Assembly: GCA_027596075.1 (NCBI GenBank)
Contig: JADGJC010000059.1
Span: forward strand, 65,410 to 129,409
Origin: Rhizophlyctis rosea
Taxonomy: Eukaryota > Chytridiomycota > Chytridiomycetes > Rhizophlyctidales > Rhizophlyctidaceae
DNA: 64,000 nt
Reading direction: 5' to 3'
The notes beneath the pieces were generated by a model. It did no database searches and was not told the origin of the DNA. It worked only from the letters and a program-made list of their open reading frames with translations. The translations under genes were made by a program, and so were the position numbers. Shown here in pieces: positions 1-10,779 of this stretch (positions within the stretch are counted from its first letter, which is position 1; each line of letters starts with the position of its first letter).

Positions 1-299
1 TCAGACTCCTCTTGGTGGATGATAAGTGTCATGAAGAAGTCGATATGGGCAAGGTGACGGACATAGAGAGCCCAAGCGGCTAAACAAAAATCAGAAATCC
101 AGATGCTTTATTTCTCAGAAAAGCACAACTAAAATGACGGTCACTATACCAGACGCTTTTACCCAGACCACGCGATCACCATCACGTCTAAAATTTACTT
201 CTCCGCAAAGACGACCACCACCGGGCCTGAGCCCTTCCCAAGCTGCAACTACCCGGCCTGAAGCTCAGTTCCCCATCAGAGCAATAGCTTCCCATCCTC

Positions 300-622
300 C
301 CTGGAGTGTGGTCGCCTGACCTCCTACTCCCCATCCCAACTCTCCCGGAATAGTGGTCGCCTGACCTCCTATTCCTCCCATTCCCCCGGAGTAGGTAGTG
401 GTCGCCAGACCTCCTACTCCTCCACCACGACCTCCCACTCCTCCATCTCCTCCGGAGAAGTGGTCAACAGACCTCCTACTCCTCCACCTCCCGAGACATT
501 GGTCAACAGACCTCCTGCTCCTCATTTCCCACGGAACAGTGGTCGATAGAACTCCTGCTCCTCATCTCACCCGGAGTAGTGGTCAACAGACCTCCTACTA
601 CCCCACTTTCCCCCCCTAAAAC
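300..622. repeat. Imperfect CT-rich minisatellite, about 7 units
   Basis: Units beginning GTGGTC(G/A) followed by CAGACCTCCT start near 308, 353, 398, 460, 499, 539 and 579, so the spacing is 39–45 bases with one longer step of 62. Each unit carries a C+T-rich tail on this strand and ends in CGGA(G/A). Short frames through it on both strands give low-complexity proline/serine or glycine/tryptophan strings, which I read as repeat artefacts and not genes. Confidence 0.75.
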
Positions 623-2770
623 CACCAGTCCGAAGGTCTCCACATTTCCCAACCATTCATCTCCCGCACCCGCATCCCGTCTTTCTCCTCAAACTCATAG
701 AACCACTCCGTTGCCCGCCAAAAGAGCAAATGCACAATCTCCAACCGCGACATTTGCAAAACGCAGCCCCACCAACCGACCCAGCGGCCCCACCAGCCAC
801 CCAACCAATGTCGCCCAATATGATCAGATCACCTCAATCTTTTCTTATCTGAGCTTTATGAGCCCCTCACAACGCCGGCCAAGCACGTGGCGCGATTGTG
901 CCACGATCTGATTGGTTGTCGTTTCCACACAGTCACCAAGATTGCGCCACCAAGGCTTGTACTTCTGATTTGGCCCGATCTGGTCATAGCAACCAATAAT
1001 TAATTGGGGAAGAACGCGTCCTTCTGATGCCTTAATATCCCTTTCTTGCTCTTCCTGCTCCCTCCTCCTTTTTCTTCTCCCCAATTTTCTCAACAACGAT
1101 AATTTCATACCTTCACGCAATATGTTGGTAAGTGTTATTTTGAAGACTTTGGGGGTTGGTGGTGGGGGGTTTGGAGGGGGCAAGGGTTGAGAGGACGATG
1201 GCCTTTTCCCGTCTTGTAGGAAGGCTGCTGAGGCTGTCAAGTCGAGGGGAGTGTGGACAAGATCATATTGTTTAGTTGACGCCCCACGGAAGATTCGAAT
1301 ACTTTTGCTATTATCATACCAGATTGTGACCTAACATACTTTGTTCTTTTCGATCGCAGCTGCCACCCGAAACACAACCTCGACGCGCTCCTCACGGTCC
1401 TCCACAACTACGTGGGACCTCTTTCTGATGCTCTCGACTCAGACCATGGCACCTTCATCAATTTCACCATTCGCCACTTCCCAAACCAACCAACCCACGT
1501 CATACCCAACACCATCCCTTCCCAGTCCAACCCACCAGTGCACCCAGACGTGGGGTGCTGGCTAGCAAGCGATTTCAACAGTCGCTTGCTGCAGGGGGAC
1601 AGCTCACGGCTCAGGTAGTCGAGAGTCCACTTGGGACGGCACTCAACATTTGTTGTAGCCGCAGGGGGCGTGCATCGTGGCTTTTAGTCGCATGCCGTTT
1701 GGATCAGCTTGGGCTCATGCAGTCGTAAGCGGCAGGGGAGCAGCAATTTATTGTTGCGGGTGGGCGATGTTACTTCGTAACGTCATTCGATATTCCGTCG
1801 TCCGAGTGAAACACGCATCGTTGTCGTTCACAATAAGGTTGGTATTTCAGCTTATATGCATATGCCCGCCATCCAATGAAACCTAACATCTGACAACTTT
1901 CTGTTGCACACAGCGTGATCGTCCTGATCCCGCGCAGAAGTTCCCGTTACACTCATACCTATACGAACTCCTACACGTCCCATCTCCGAAAATACGATCC
2001 ATCCTTGCTCTGGAGGTACCTGGTAGGGGATTGGGAAGTGTAAGCCCGTGCACTTTTCAGTCTCTTACTGGGTGGAAACTCGTGTGTAAGCCCGTGCACA
2101 CGAAGGACCCACCACCTCCCCCGGAAGGAGATGTTATGGTGGATCGGCATCTTAGATTTAGGCCAGTGTATCCTGAAGTGTAACATATTCGAACAATTGT
2201 CTTTGCGTGTGGCTTTTCCTGTTTTTGTGTCTTTCTTCTCGTGTGTCTTCTCTCTGGACGACATTGATATGATATGGGGTCAGAGGTTCCGGAGAAAACT
2301 GCAGTCATCAATCCGTTTGTTTGCTTCGGCTTTTTATATTAGCCGATTGGTTGCCCCATTTGAGTATGGTGAAATCCCAAATTCATATAAATCCATGTAG
2401 TGAAACTTTACTGGCGGGTTCACAAAGTTGGGTCCCGCTCATAGTTGGGTCCTGCATGTGTTGCACGGGAACCCAATGAAGGTTTTGTTAAGTACATGAT
2501 ATGACAGGTTGTTTATATACTAAATAGACTATGACTACTATAAACATTCAGCAACAGTTCGTCGCATACTACTACCCTAATTACACCTCCACTCTAGCTG
2601 CCCGCTCTTCACTATACTAGCTCCCCCCACGACGGTCACAACAAAAGCTTCAATCACATTCATCCCTCCGACATGATGGTAAGGGCAAACCTGGCGTCGA
2701 CTAAGAGGAGAGTGCAAGGAAGAAGGAGACTCAGTTGGACGGGGCGGAGGGAGGTATTAATCAAATCCAG
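623..2770. other. Stretch without a confident gene
   Basis: No conserved protein is recognised. An ATG near 1122 is followed directly by GTAAGT, and an acceptor-like TCGCAG at 1359 precedes an open frame that runs to a stop at 1618 (residues resembling HNLDALLTVLHNYVGPLSD). A small spliced gene is therefore possible, but I could not connect the exons in one frame. From 1620 to 2770 I see nothing supportable. Confidence 0.3.
1360..1618 (+). CDS. Possible terminal exon of an unrecognised gene
   Basis: An open stretch of about 85 codons follows an acceptor-like CGCAG and ends at the stop at 1616–1618. The peptide has ordinary composition (HNLDALLTVLHNYVGPLSD early, GCWLASDFNSRLLQGDS late) and does not look like repeat translation. 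I do not recognise a family. The upstream exon is uncertain: the ATGTTG|GTAAGT at 1122 joins out of frame. It could be noncoding. Confidence 0.22.
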
Positions 2771-3451
2771 TTATTCAATCTCACCAGAATCCACAGTCAC
2801 ATATCCAGTCCCCCGCTTGTTCCTCGAGTTGTCAAGTAGAAGAGTTGAACTCAGCTTCAACGACAACCGGTCGCCCGAGCCCAGGTAATCCACCTCCACC
2901 GATCTCGATACAACGAAACGCTCATCCACACCAGACTTATCAAAGCACCTCGTCTCGTTCCCTCCATCACACTCCTCCACATCTCCCTCCCACGACTCCC
3001 CAGTCATCAAGTCCCCCACCACACCCCGATCAACAGAAGCCGCACCCCGATTGTTGATAGTGCCATTGACATGGAAGCGTCCATCACCCAAAACACCGAA
3101 GTCGACTTCCAGCTGACAGGTCTTTCGCTCGTAAATCTTGCCGGGTTCCAGCGTGACCGCGTAGTCATCGAAGATTACCAGAAACGACTGCTTGTTGGCG
3201 GATAGAAGGATAGCGGCGGTATCGGATGGACAGCCTGGGCCTGCGTACTTGATAGCTGGAGGTAAGATGTAATCAATGAATATGTTGTAATGGCGGCCAC
3301 AGCTCGAGTTTTCGTACTCGCTCGCAAAAGTTGCAGTCTCACCGTTGATGGTCAAGTTAGCTGAGGGCTTTGCAGTTGAGATGGGTGAACCCATCACGGA
3401 ACAGATGATGCCCAGTATGCCCAAACATACTATCCAGAAGAATGTGAGCAT
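2771..3451 (-). CDS. Secreted DUF4360-family protein
   Basis: Uninterrupted 226-residue frame. It starts with a hydrophobic signal peptide (about 21 residues, LTFFWIVCLGILGIICSVMG) and continues with the pattern of the fungal/bacterial DUF4360 family: a Pro-Pro turn followed by GPGCPSDTA, then FDDYAVTLEPG, then KTCQLEVDF and a GRFHVNGT strand. Cysteines are spaced as in that family. Several N-x-S/T sites (NLT, NSS, NGT, NET) fit secretion. The molecular function of DUF4360 is unknown. The ATG at 3451 is the only one giving a signal peptide. No intron is needed. The flanks are gene-poor. Confidence 0.75.
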   Translation of the reverse strand: MLTFFWIVCLGILGIICSVMGSPISTAKPSANLTINGETATFASEYENSSCGRHYNIFIDYILPPAIKYAGPGCPSDTAAILLSANKQSFLVIFDDYAVTLEPGKIYERKTCQLEVDFGVLGDGRFHVNGTINNRGAASVDRGVVGDLMTGESWEGDVEECDGGNETRCFDKSGVDERFVVSRSVEVDYLGSGDRLSLKLSSTLLLDNSRNKRGTGYVTVDSGEIE

Positions 3452-5080
3452 TGGAGCTATTATCTGTAATCTATTGGTCGAGGTCGTTGAAATGTTTTCG
3501 ATGAAAGTTCAAGTTGATCATCATGCCAATTCCCATGTGAAAGAGAGCTCAATACATGATCTCCAAACTCCATCCATCCCAGCAATTTTTCCCACGGTCC
3601 GATTTTCCCACGCTCCAGTCAGTGAGTCTTTGTACTTTTACAAATGACTGAAAAGTTGAAATTTGACAGGGACCCCACATTTCGCCGTTCGCGTCATTCG
3701 GGGTCCCCACCGCTAAGCGAGCCACTTAGTGCTTTCCAGATGGACATCACATTTTCATGTTACTGAAAAGTTGCATTGATGATCAGAAAGCATTTTATGT
3801 GAAGCGTCAGTAACAGTGGGAAAGGGTTGATCCATTCCATTGAATTTCACGATGCACCATCACCGTCATAACGGTAATGATTCGGCCCGTATCCATGGGT
3901 ACCGCCCAGATTTTCCAAAACTTTTCTTGCAAGCAAAAAGTTGGCTAGTAGTGATAATGGTCGCATTACATTTAGTGATTGTAGGAAACAGAATGAGGAA
4001 TGGAAGGATCTTGGGAGACGCGAACAGACACGAGGGTCCTGTTGCCAGACAGAGTGATGATGGAAAGGTTCACGAACTCCTAGCGGCACAGTTAGTGGCA
4101 CAGCACCTGGACAAGCGGTCTCTTCCATCCACTCCCCTTCCAGAACCGAAGAATAAGCAAATCCACACAAGTAGATGACCTTATTGGTCGTCTTCAATCA
4201 TGTTCACTAATACCAAAAGTTAAGGTGGCCCCACCCAGCCTCCATGTACATAAAGTGCAATGCTTTGATAACGAAACAGTTCAATGCGGGAACATTGTGC
4301 CCAACGGCCGCACATTTCATATCACCGCAAAACACGTTAGAGCAAACCGCATCTGAGACTTCCTTCTCCTCAAGTGAGCTCCATACTTCTTGTTACGTCA
4401 AATCCTATATTACATTATCATGATGTATATCCACCGTGAACCAAAAACGTTCCGTCATCCTCTATCCTATCCACTGTCTCAGCTAAACCCAAACGCAGCC
4501 GTCCTACATCTCCATATCGTTCGAGCTGATCCATACCTCAATCATCCTACCCTCAGCGCGTCATCACAAGTCCGTCTCACACACCAGAATACGCAACATC
4601 TAAAACTTCGTCTCACAATCCACAATAGTCCATTCCACCAGCACTTCCGCCACATCATTTCCGCAAAAGTTCCGCGTTTCACAGAAGCGTTCGCCTGCAC
4701 CTCAGCACCGAGCGGAGGAGTATTTCTAGGTTCGTTCTCGACAACTTTAATTGGGGAGAAGCCAGCCGCCTGTCGCTTGGGGAGCTGCTCAGCATTGTCA
4801 GCAAGTTGCGGTCGAGGCTGTTGGAATCACAAGGTGCAGCCGGACAGCTCGTCAGAATGAAAGGTGACGCAGCGGACGCGCTCGAAGTTGTTCAACAAGG
4901 CGGGGCAAATCATATCAACAATGAGGAGCCCTATCCCGCCGCGGTAGGTCGCAACACACACCACATGCCTTCTCGTCCTCCATCACGGTCATGTTGCCGA
5001 ATCCTTCCCACATCAGCAGTGAGTTTTCCGGTTGCTCGGGCAAGAGAGGACTTTGCGGCCTCTGTTCCCGCGGCTTGCCT
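3452..5080. other. Stretch without a confident gene
   Basis: Frames of up to about 150 codons on both strands (for example 3840–4197 and 4390–4860) have atypical composition and no recognisable domain. A stretch at about 4725–4905 on the plus strand reads as a plausible helical peptide (NFNWGEASRLSLGELLSIVSK, then LRSRLLESQGAAGQL). It could be one exon of an unrecognised gene, but no neighbouring exon was found. Confidence 0.3.
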
Positions 5081-5109
5081 TCCCGCGTGATAACGTAGTC
5101 CAATTGGGG

Positions 5110-6075
5110 CTACGGGACAAACTTCGTGGGTCCTTGGTCAATATCCATGGGCTTCGGCATGCCCTTTTCCTCCAGCTCCTTTGCTTTCATTCGGATGTAC
5201 TCCATCCTGATGGGTCGAAAAAGCATGTCAGATACTGATCGATGCATTGAAACTTTATCAATTGGTTCTGTAATTGTTACGTACTTGAACAGGATGAGGA
5301 GATGCTACCCCTGGAAGTTGAGCGTCATTTGGCGGACGTTTTGGCAATCCGTGATGTTCATGCACTCGACAAAGGCGGGACCTAATATGTATGGTGAGCC
5401 AATTGTTGATCATCTACCTTGTGAACTACAGGTTCTCACCTTGAACTTCCTATCCGAATCTCGGCGAAGCTTGATGTGCTGCACGGGGCTGGAGGAGAGA
5501 AGAAGCTCTCCACTCCCTGGAGAGCGTTTTTGAGGTCCACGGGTCTGTATTGGGTTTGGGCAGGATTAGTTCATGTTGAGAAGCGAATCGCACACTAACG
5601 CTCCACCGGATGACACACTGAATCATCAGATGGTTGGGAAATATGTTGATTTTCCACCCTATTATGACGCCAGATCGTCACCGGCGCTATGAACCGGCTC
5701 TCATATCCCCACCAGATCAACAATGCCGCCTACATCTAATTCCCTACTGTCACGGCCGTGCGCACACGAAACTTACTGATTCGAATAGCACGACGAACTT
5801 GGGGTCCCGTCTGGTCAACTTCCCGCGTGTCGTAAAACTAGCGTAGAGCGAGCTGCGTTTATCGGTGGTGAGAGCTTTGAGGCGGTTGAATGTGCAGAGG
5901 GTGTCGAGGGTAACCCTCTCGCCTGGAGAGGTTTGACCTATACACAATCGAACCGACGCATATCCGCCCACATAGTGGAGTTTTCGCAAAGCAAACCGAG
6001 CGGACCGCATCTCCCAGAAAAGAAGTTGGGTCCCACCCGCACGTTGACACCTACCCACAAAGTTATCCTGCACTG
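5110..6075 (-). pseudogene. La (SSB/Lhp1-type) RNA-binding protein, decayed copy
   Basis: Read on the minus strand, pieces in order match the La protein: a La-motif segment at about 5780–5930 (TLDTLCTFNRLKALTTDKRS), an RRM at about 5330–5550 (PVDLKNALQGVESFF, then VQHIKLRRDSDRKFK, then FVECMNITDCQNVRQM, then HLLILFK), and a lysine-rich tail at 5115–5230 (RMEYIRMKAKELEEKGMPK). La proteins bind 3' oligo-U of RNA polymerase III transcripts. The pieces do not lie in one spliceable frame. The halves of the RRM need at least one frame change, a TAG at 5305–5307 falls between the conserved NFQG and HLLILFK blocks, and the FxFSD signature of the La motif is scrambled near 5990–6030. I read this as a pseudogene; consensus errors in the assembly are the alternative. 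Confidence 0.6.
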
Positions 6076-6079
6076 CCGA

Positions 6080-7735
6080 TGTCGCGCGCCGCGATCAGCT
6101 GAGATGGAGGTGGGGCAGGCTGGGAAAGAGTTGAAACGACTTTGACACTTTGACATGGGGGACACTGTCACACAAGTTACACAACACGCCACCGCCCACC
6201 AACTGCACGCTTATGCATCCTGGTCTGCATCCACTCTTCCATCTGCTACCCAACTGCAACGAGATCGTCCACTCGAGGCAAACCAAAGCGGATAGAAGCT
6301 TTTACATCGCAACCACCTAAACCAGAACTTTGCTGATAGCCTCTACGGACCTTGCATATGGATACTCCAGACACTCGCTTGAACAATTCCTTGACGCACT
6401 CTTACACACTTTTCACTTCGCCGCGCCAGCTCAGACATAGATAGACATATAGACATTTGGACAGGTCATATATTGTATTGTAATAGATAATACAGTTATA
6501 GTTTACAAAAGACATATGTCTACCCGGCTCTCACGGTTCCTAAACGGAGCTCTGAATTGCACAGATGGTTGTCCCCAGGCCCGTACCAGTAGACGGGAAA
6601 CGTTGCTGAATGACAATACGCACCTGTACTCGACCCCCTCGTTTCGACAGCTGCCCCAGGGAACTTGAAAGAATGACATCTGAAAAGCAAAACTGCGTGA
6701 AAGTGCACTTTGGCCAATGCTGAGGTGACGAGCATATTGGACTCTTCCAAGATCATCGACGCAGGAGCAAGAGACAAAAGGGACTAGATCGACTATGACT
6801 ATAGCATTGTCTAAAAAAGACAGGTTCTTGGCCTTCCGACCTCCTAACAAAGTCCCCCCACTTTCATGGGTTAGGCTCCTTGTCGTATTATTCCCAACAT
6901 AACCGGGCTCCAATTTGCTCCAACAGCCGCAGCGGGATGACTCCCACCTTCTCACTCGGAGTATCCATGCTCACAACTCACCAAACGTTGTGGGAGTCCC
7001 CGCCTCAACCCAATTCCCTCTGCTTCCAACGGCCCCCAAAATACAACTATAACTATCCCGATCCACTTGGTCTTGCCGCGTCTGTCGGAGCAAAGAAAGA
7101 ATATCAGCAACTTGAAAAGAACCAATTGGAGGACCAGCTCCACACTTACCCATTCCCCTAATGAAAAGCACGCCTGCCTGTATTGGGCGGATTGTAGGTG
7201 GCGGTTGGTGGTGCCTTGGTGGTGAATTGTGTGTTCCCAAGAAATGCAGGATGGGGAACGGACAAAGAAACAAAATCGGAAATCAGGCAGCGAGGATGCT
7301 GATATAGGGGTGTTTTCCATACGTTTGCGTCATGTAAATGTCTTGATGATCTTGATGACCCTCAAGACCCTTAAAATCGTCATCATGATGACAGTGATTG
7401 GGAAATCTCCCGTCCCAGCCAATGTGATTGGAATGCATTCGACCAGTTTGGACCCGGTTACACGTCCAGCCCATCCGGACCACCTTGCCCTCCCCAGCCT
7501 CGGCCAGAAGCACATGCCCAGAAGCACATGCCCTGGCGAGCCTGGCTGCTCACCCAAATGAAAGCATCTGCACAGCTGGACTGCAAACCTGCCAACCCAT
7601 TGAATCCTGGGCCGTGGGAACTTCCTCACCACCTACGTAAGCAGATTCACCCGGCACAATCATCAACAAACCAGCCATTACAATCATCACGGTCATCAAA
7701 ATCACCATAACACGTCACACCATAACAACTCACAC
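6080..7735. other. Stretch without a confident gene
   Basis: No recognisable protein on either strand. A 14-base direct repeat (CAGAAGCACATGCC twice) lies at about 7505–7532. The frames present are short or of biased composition. It may be promoter and decayed sequence between the La remnant and the plus-strand modules that follow. Confidence 0.3.
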
Positions 7736-7737
7736 CA

Positions 7738-8540
7738 CCATTCTCCACGTCGAGTGGAGCTTCCATCGGAAGTGGTTTGTCCAGTGGGAGCGGGCGTTTG
7801 AGTTCTGGAAGGGACGGGAGCGGAAGTCGCGATTGGTGAGTCAAATTTCTCTAAGTACACTTTGATCGCACAATACTGACACCGTGATGCATCAGCCCCC
7901 TCGATGTCGCGCCAGACCGGTTTCCCGTCGAACCTTCCTAAATCTGTGATGGCACCTACATCTGCATTCCAAGGCATGGACGACGTGACGGAGAAAATGA
8001 AGGACCCCTTCGCCGAACACGGTGTGGGCGAGAACATCTCACAGGAACTCCCGCTGGTATGTTCTTCCCTATGTGCGCGGTGCCTGCAGGCCCGAAGACT
8101 TAACCTGCTGGTTTGTTTGCATCAGTCGCAAAAGGCCATGGCTGTTGCCAACTTCCCAACCCGCTATGAAGAATCCTATGCCTATGATGGAGCAGCGGAC
8201 TTATATGGTCTTCCGCAAAATGAGGGTGCCAATGACGACGTCAATGAAGACGCCGTTCCAAATCCTTCCATGACAACACAGGTATATTTTCACATGGTAT
8301 ACGGACCCACTATCGTTATCCTGAATGAAGTCATATTTCCGTCGCCAGCAAATCGACGATCTGATCCTACAAGAATGGAACAAAGCCCAATCCAAGAAAA
8401 CCAGTATATGCTCATGTCTCGTTTCGTACCTCCTACCCAACTTTCATTCATTAGAACTTCACCAACACGAAGACGTTGTAGACGACGATGACGAAATCGC
8501 TAAGGAGATTGGTTCCGACCTGAACGAGGCGGATTTGTAA
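7738..8540 (+). CDS. Acidic uncharacterised protein, 5' end unresolved
   Basis: Consecutive exons splice in frame. A Ser/Gly-rich exon ends at about 7836. Then come 7897–8057 (PSMSRQTGFPSNLPKS…), about 8126–8281 (AMAVANFPTRYEESYAYDG, then LPQNEGANDD), 8349–8401 (QIDDLILQEWNKAQSKKT) and 8454–8540, ending DDDDEIAKEIGSDLNEADL and TAA. Introns are 45–70 bases with GTATGT/GTATAT donors. The run of LPQ-x-(D/E)GA-x-DD, a helix, then an acidic IGSDL motif resembles the middle of the TFIIA large subunit (Toa1), but the expected C-terminal beta-barrel is absent, so this identity is only a possibility. The stop codon is followed immediately, with no gap, by the ATG of the USP7-like module. Confidence 0.45.
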
Positions 8541-10777
8541 ATGAAAGTGAAGGTGCGCAGCCGGGACATGTTGTTATTGTGTAGGGTTGGCAGCCTAATC
8601 ACAATTTTGGTATCACGAAGGTCCTGACTGACAAGGCAATTGTCGACCATGAGGGTGTCGACCTTTGCAACTACGAAGATAAACAATCGGCCGTCACGTC
8701 CATGTGCAACCTGAAGACCAAGAAGGATATGACCTTTGCGCAATTCAAGGTTTGTCCTTGTGGGATATTGACTCATGGAACGGGATGAATCCAAAACTCA
8801 TCTTCGTTTTACCAATCCTGCTTAGGATATGGTTGGTGAAGAGGTTGGCATTCCACCTGCGCGCTTCCGACTGTGGACAATGGGCGGGCGACGGAATAAG
8901 ACAATTCGGCCGGATACACCTATACCAGATGCCGCGCTTGACACTCGTAGGTTTCTGCTGCTCAGGTTCTCAGTCTCTGTTGAAAAAGATCCATGCTAAG
9001 CTTTCATCTGGATTTACAGCCATGCACGTCCTCGCGCAGAAACATACCAAGATTGGAGTTGAGGGTCTACGCTTGTACCTTGAGGAAGCGGAAACGGAGC
9101 AACCGATTGCAACAAATCCTGCGACGGGCGAGGTGAGTTATATGGTTCCTTCAATTTCAGACGTTTTGACAATGTTTTGGTAACATTGCGCTTGTGCAGC
9201 CCATCTGGTTCTTGCCCGTGAACGAACAGGGCGCAAGTCCACAGTTCATCTTGTTCTTGAAGCACTACGATCCGCTAAAACAGAAGATGAGGTAGGGGTT
9301 TGTTGGCCATTGCAGATGATACATGTGTGCATGATGCTCACTTGTTACTGTGCCGCACAGATACGCTGGCAAAATCACGATGAAGTCGCGATCGAGCAGG
9401 ATCGGAGACTTGCCCGCACTCATTTGTGCGCGAATGCAATGGCCGCCGAATACTGAGATCCGCACATATGAGGAGGTCAAGCCTGCAATGATTGATAAGC
9501 TGGACAAGCTTGGCATCACGTTCCAGCAAGCGGGACTTGGGGATGGTGACATTATTTGTTTCCAAAGGATCCAGTACGTGGTCGCAGTGGGGAAACTTTC
9601 CTTAGTGGAAGGTTTCCGGTTTAACGATCATCATCTTCATAGCGATCATGACGACGAAGGACACAACGAAGAAGCCGAAACGGAGCACTTGATCCTTCGC
9701 CAGCAAATGATGGCTCGACAACGATGTGTCGCAGAAGAGGCGGCCCAATTAGCTGCGATTCGGATGGAGAAACAAAGGCTGTTGGAACTTCAGCAAGCCA
9801 AAGCTCAGCAGGAAGAGGTCATGCTTGCGGGCAAGAATGCGAATGGTATTCCCGATGCTCTGCCTTTGAATGGCGAGCGCACGGTACGTGAATTTGCCAC
9901 AATTGGGCGATTCGGTTGAAGTTGATACGATGTGATCTGCAGACGGGTGTACTACGCCTAAGAGGAGGAGCGCCGGTAGATTCCCTCTACGACGACGAAT
10001 GGAAATCACAGGTACAGCAACTAAAAATCAAACTATGCGAGAAAGTCCTTGAGGAATGGAAAGCTTATGACGAGCTTCCACAGAATTCGAAAATACGTAT
10101 TCCAGCGACGCGTTTTTAGATTCGACGGTCTGTGAGTTCGATCATAAAACTCAAACATACTCTCCTTCAGCAAGAATGTCATGTGATCGCTTATTCTGAG
10201 GACGCAAATCCATTCCCCATCCGCCGATTTTTTGAATCCCAACCATTCGAGGCTAAAATCTTGCCCCGTTATAATGTCATGCATTATCGTTTATGGAGCC
10301 TAACCGGCCCGATATCGCAAGGACTAGATCTAATGAAAGAAGAGAATTGGACGGTGATCAGGTTGGACCAGAATGTCAATGGTGAGTGAAAGTGGACACG
10401 TGTACAGCACTCTGCAGGCTGATTGCTCACACGCCTTTGATCAGGGGTGGCAAACTTTGTGCAGCTTCGGAAGGACATGTTGAATGCGATCGCAAAAGCC
10501 GAACCGATTATGAAAGAGCCTTACGAGGAACGTTTGCGAAATGAGGCTCAGGTCAGCTTGTATCGAGCGATGGTCTCCCATACACATGACTGACTCAGTG
10601 ACAGGCACGCGAAGACGAGAGGAGAGCTAGCGTGCGAAAATCATTTGGATCCCACGAGTCTGCGTCTGCATCGGGGTCCATGGTCCGTCGCACATCTATG
10701 CTACAACCCATCCCAGGTATGCTCAAGTAAAGAGTGATCTATATGTGGATATGTACATTGATGCAGCTTCTCCGTGA
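8541..10777 (+). CDS. USP7/Ubp15-like C-terminal region, protease domain missing
   Basis: Exons at 8541–8552, 8622–8751, 8827–8949, about 9021–9130, 9200–9290 and 9361 onward join in frame and match the tandem ubiquitin-like/ICP0-binding part of USP7 (yeast Ubp15): KVLTDKAIVDHEGVDL, LKTKKDMTFAQFK, RLWTMGGRRNKTIRPDTP, FLKHYDPLKQKMRYAGK and LGDGDIICFQRIQ are the strongest blocks. No Cys-box or His-box of a ubiquitin protease is visible upstream. After the last block the protein continues into a His/Glu- and Gln-rich coiled region (about 9600–9885), a VLRLRGG motif, and an unrecognised segment ending near PIPASP at 10777. The first ATG abuts the upstream TAA; in the family the residue at that stop is tyrosine (LYMKV). 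This is either a truncated paralogue or a pseudogene fragment. Confidence 0.6.
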
Positions 10778-10779
10778 CC

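Noticed and set aside
265..619. Open frames over the minisatellite on both strands
   Set aside because: The translations are low-complexity Pro/Ser or Gly/Trp strings that follow the repeat period.
3840..4197. Overlapping frames of 112 and 116 codons on opposite strands
   Set aside because: Neither has a domain, normal composition or splice context.
3750..4320. Secreted-protein gene upstream of the La remnant
   Set aside because: Possible short hydrophobic stretches were seen, but no continuous frame with a start, signal peptide and normal composition.
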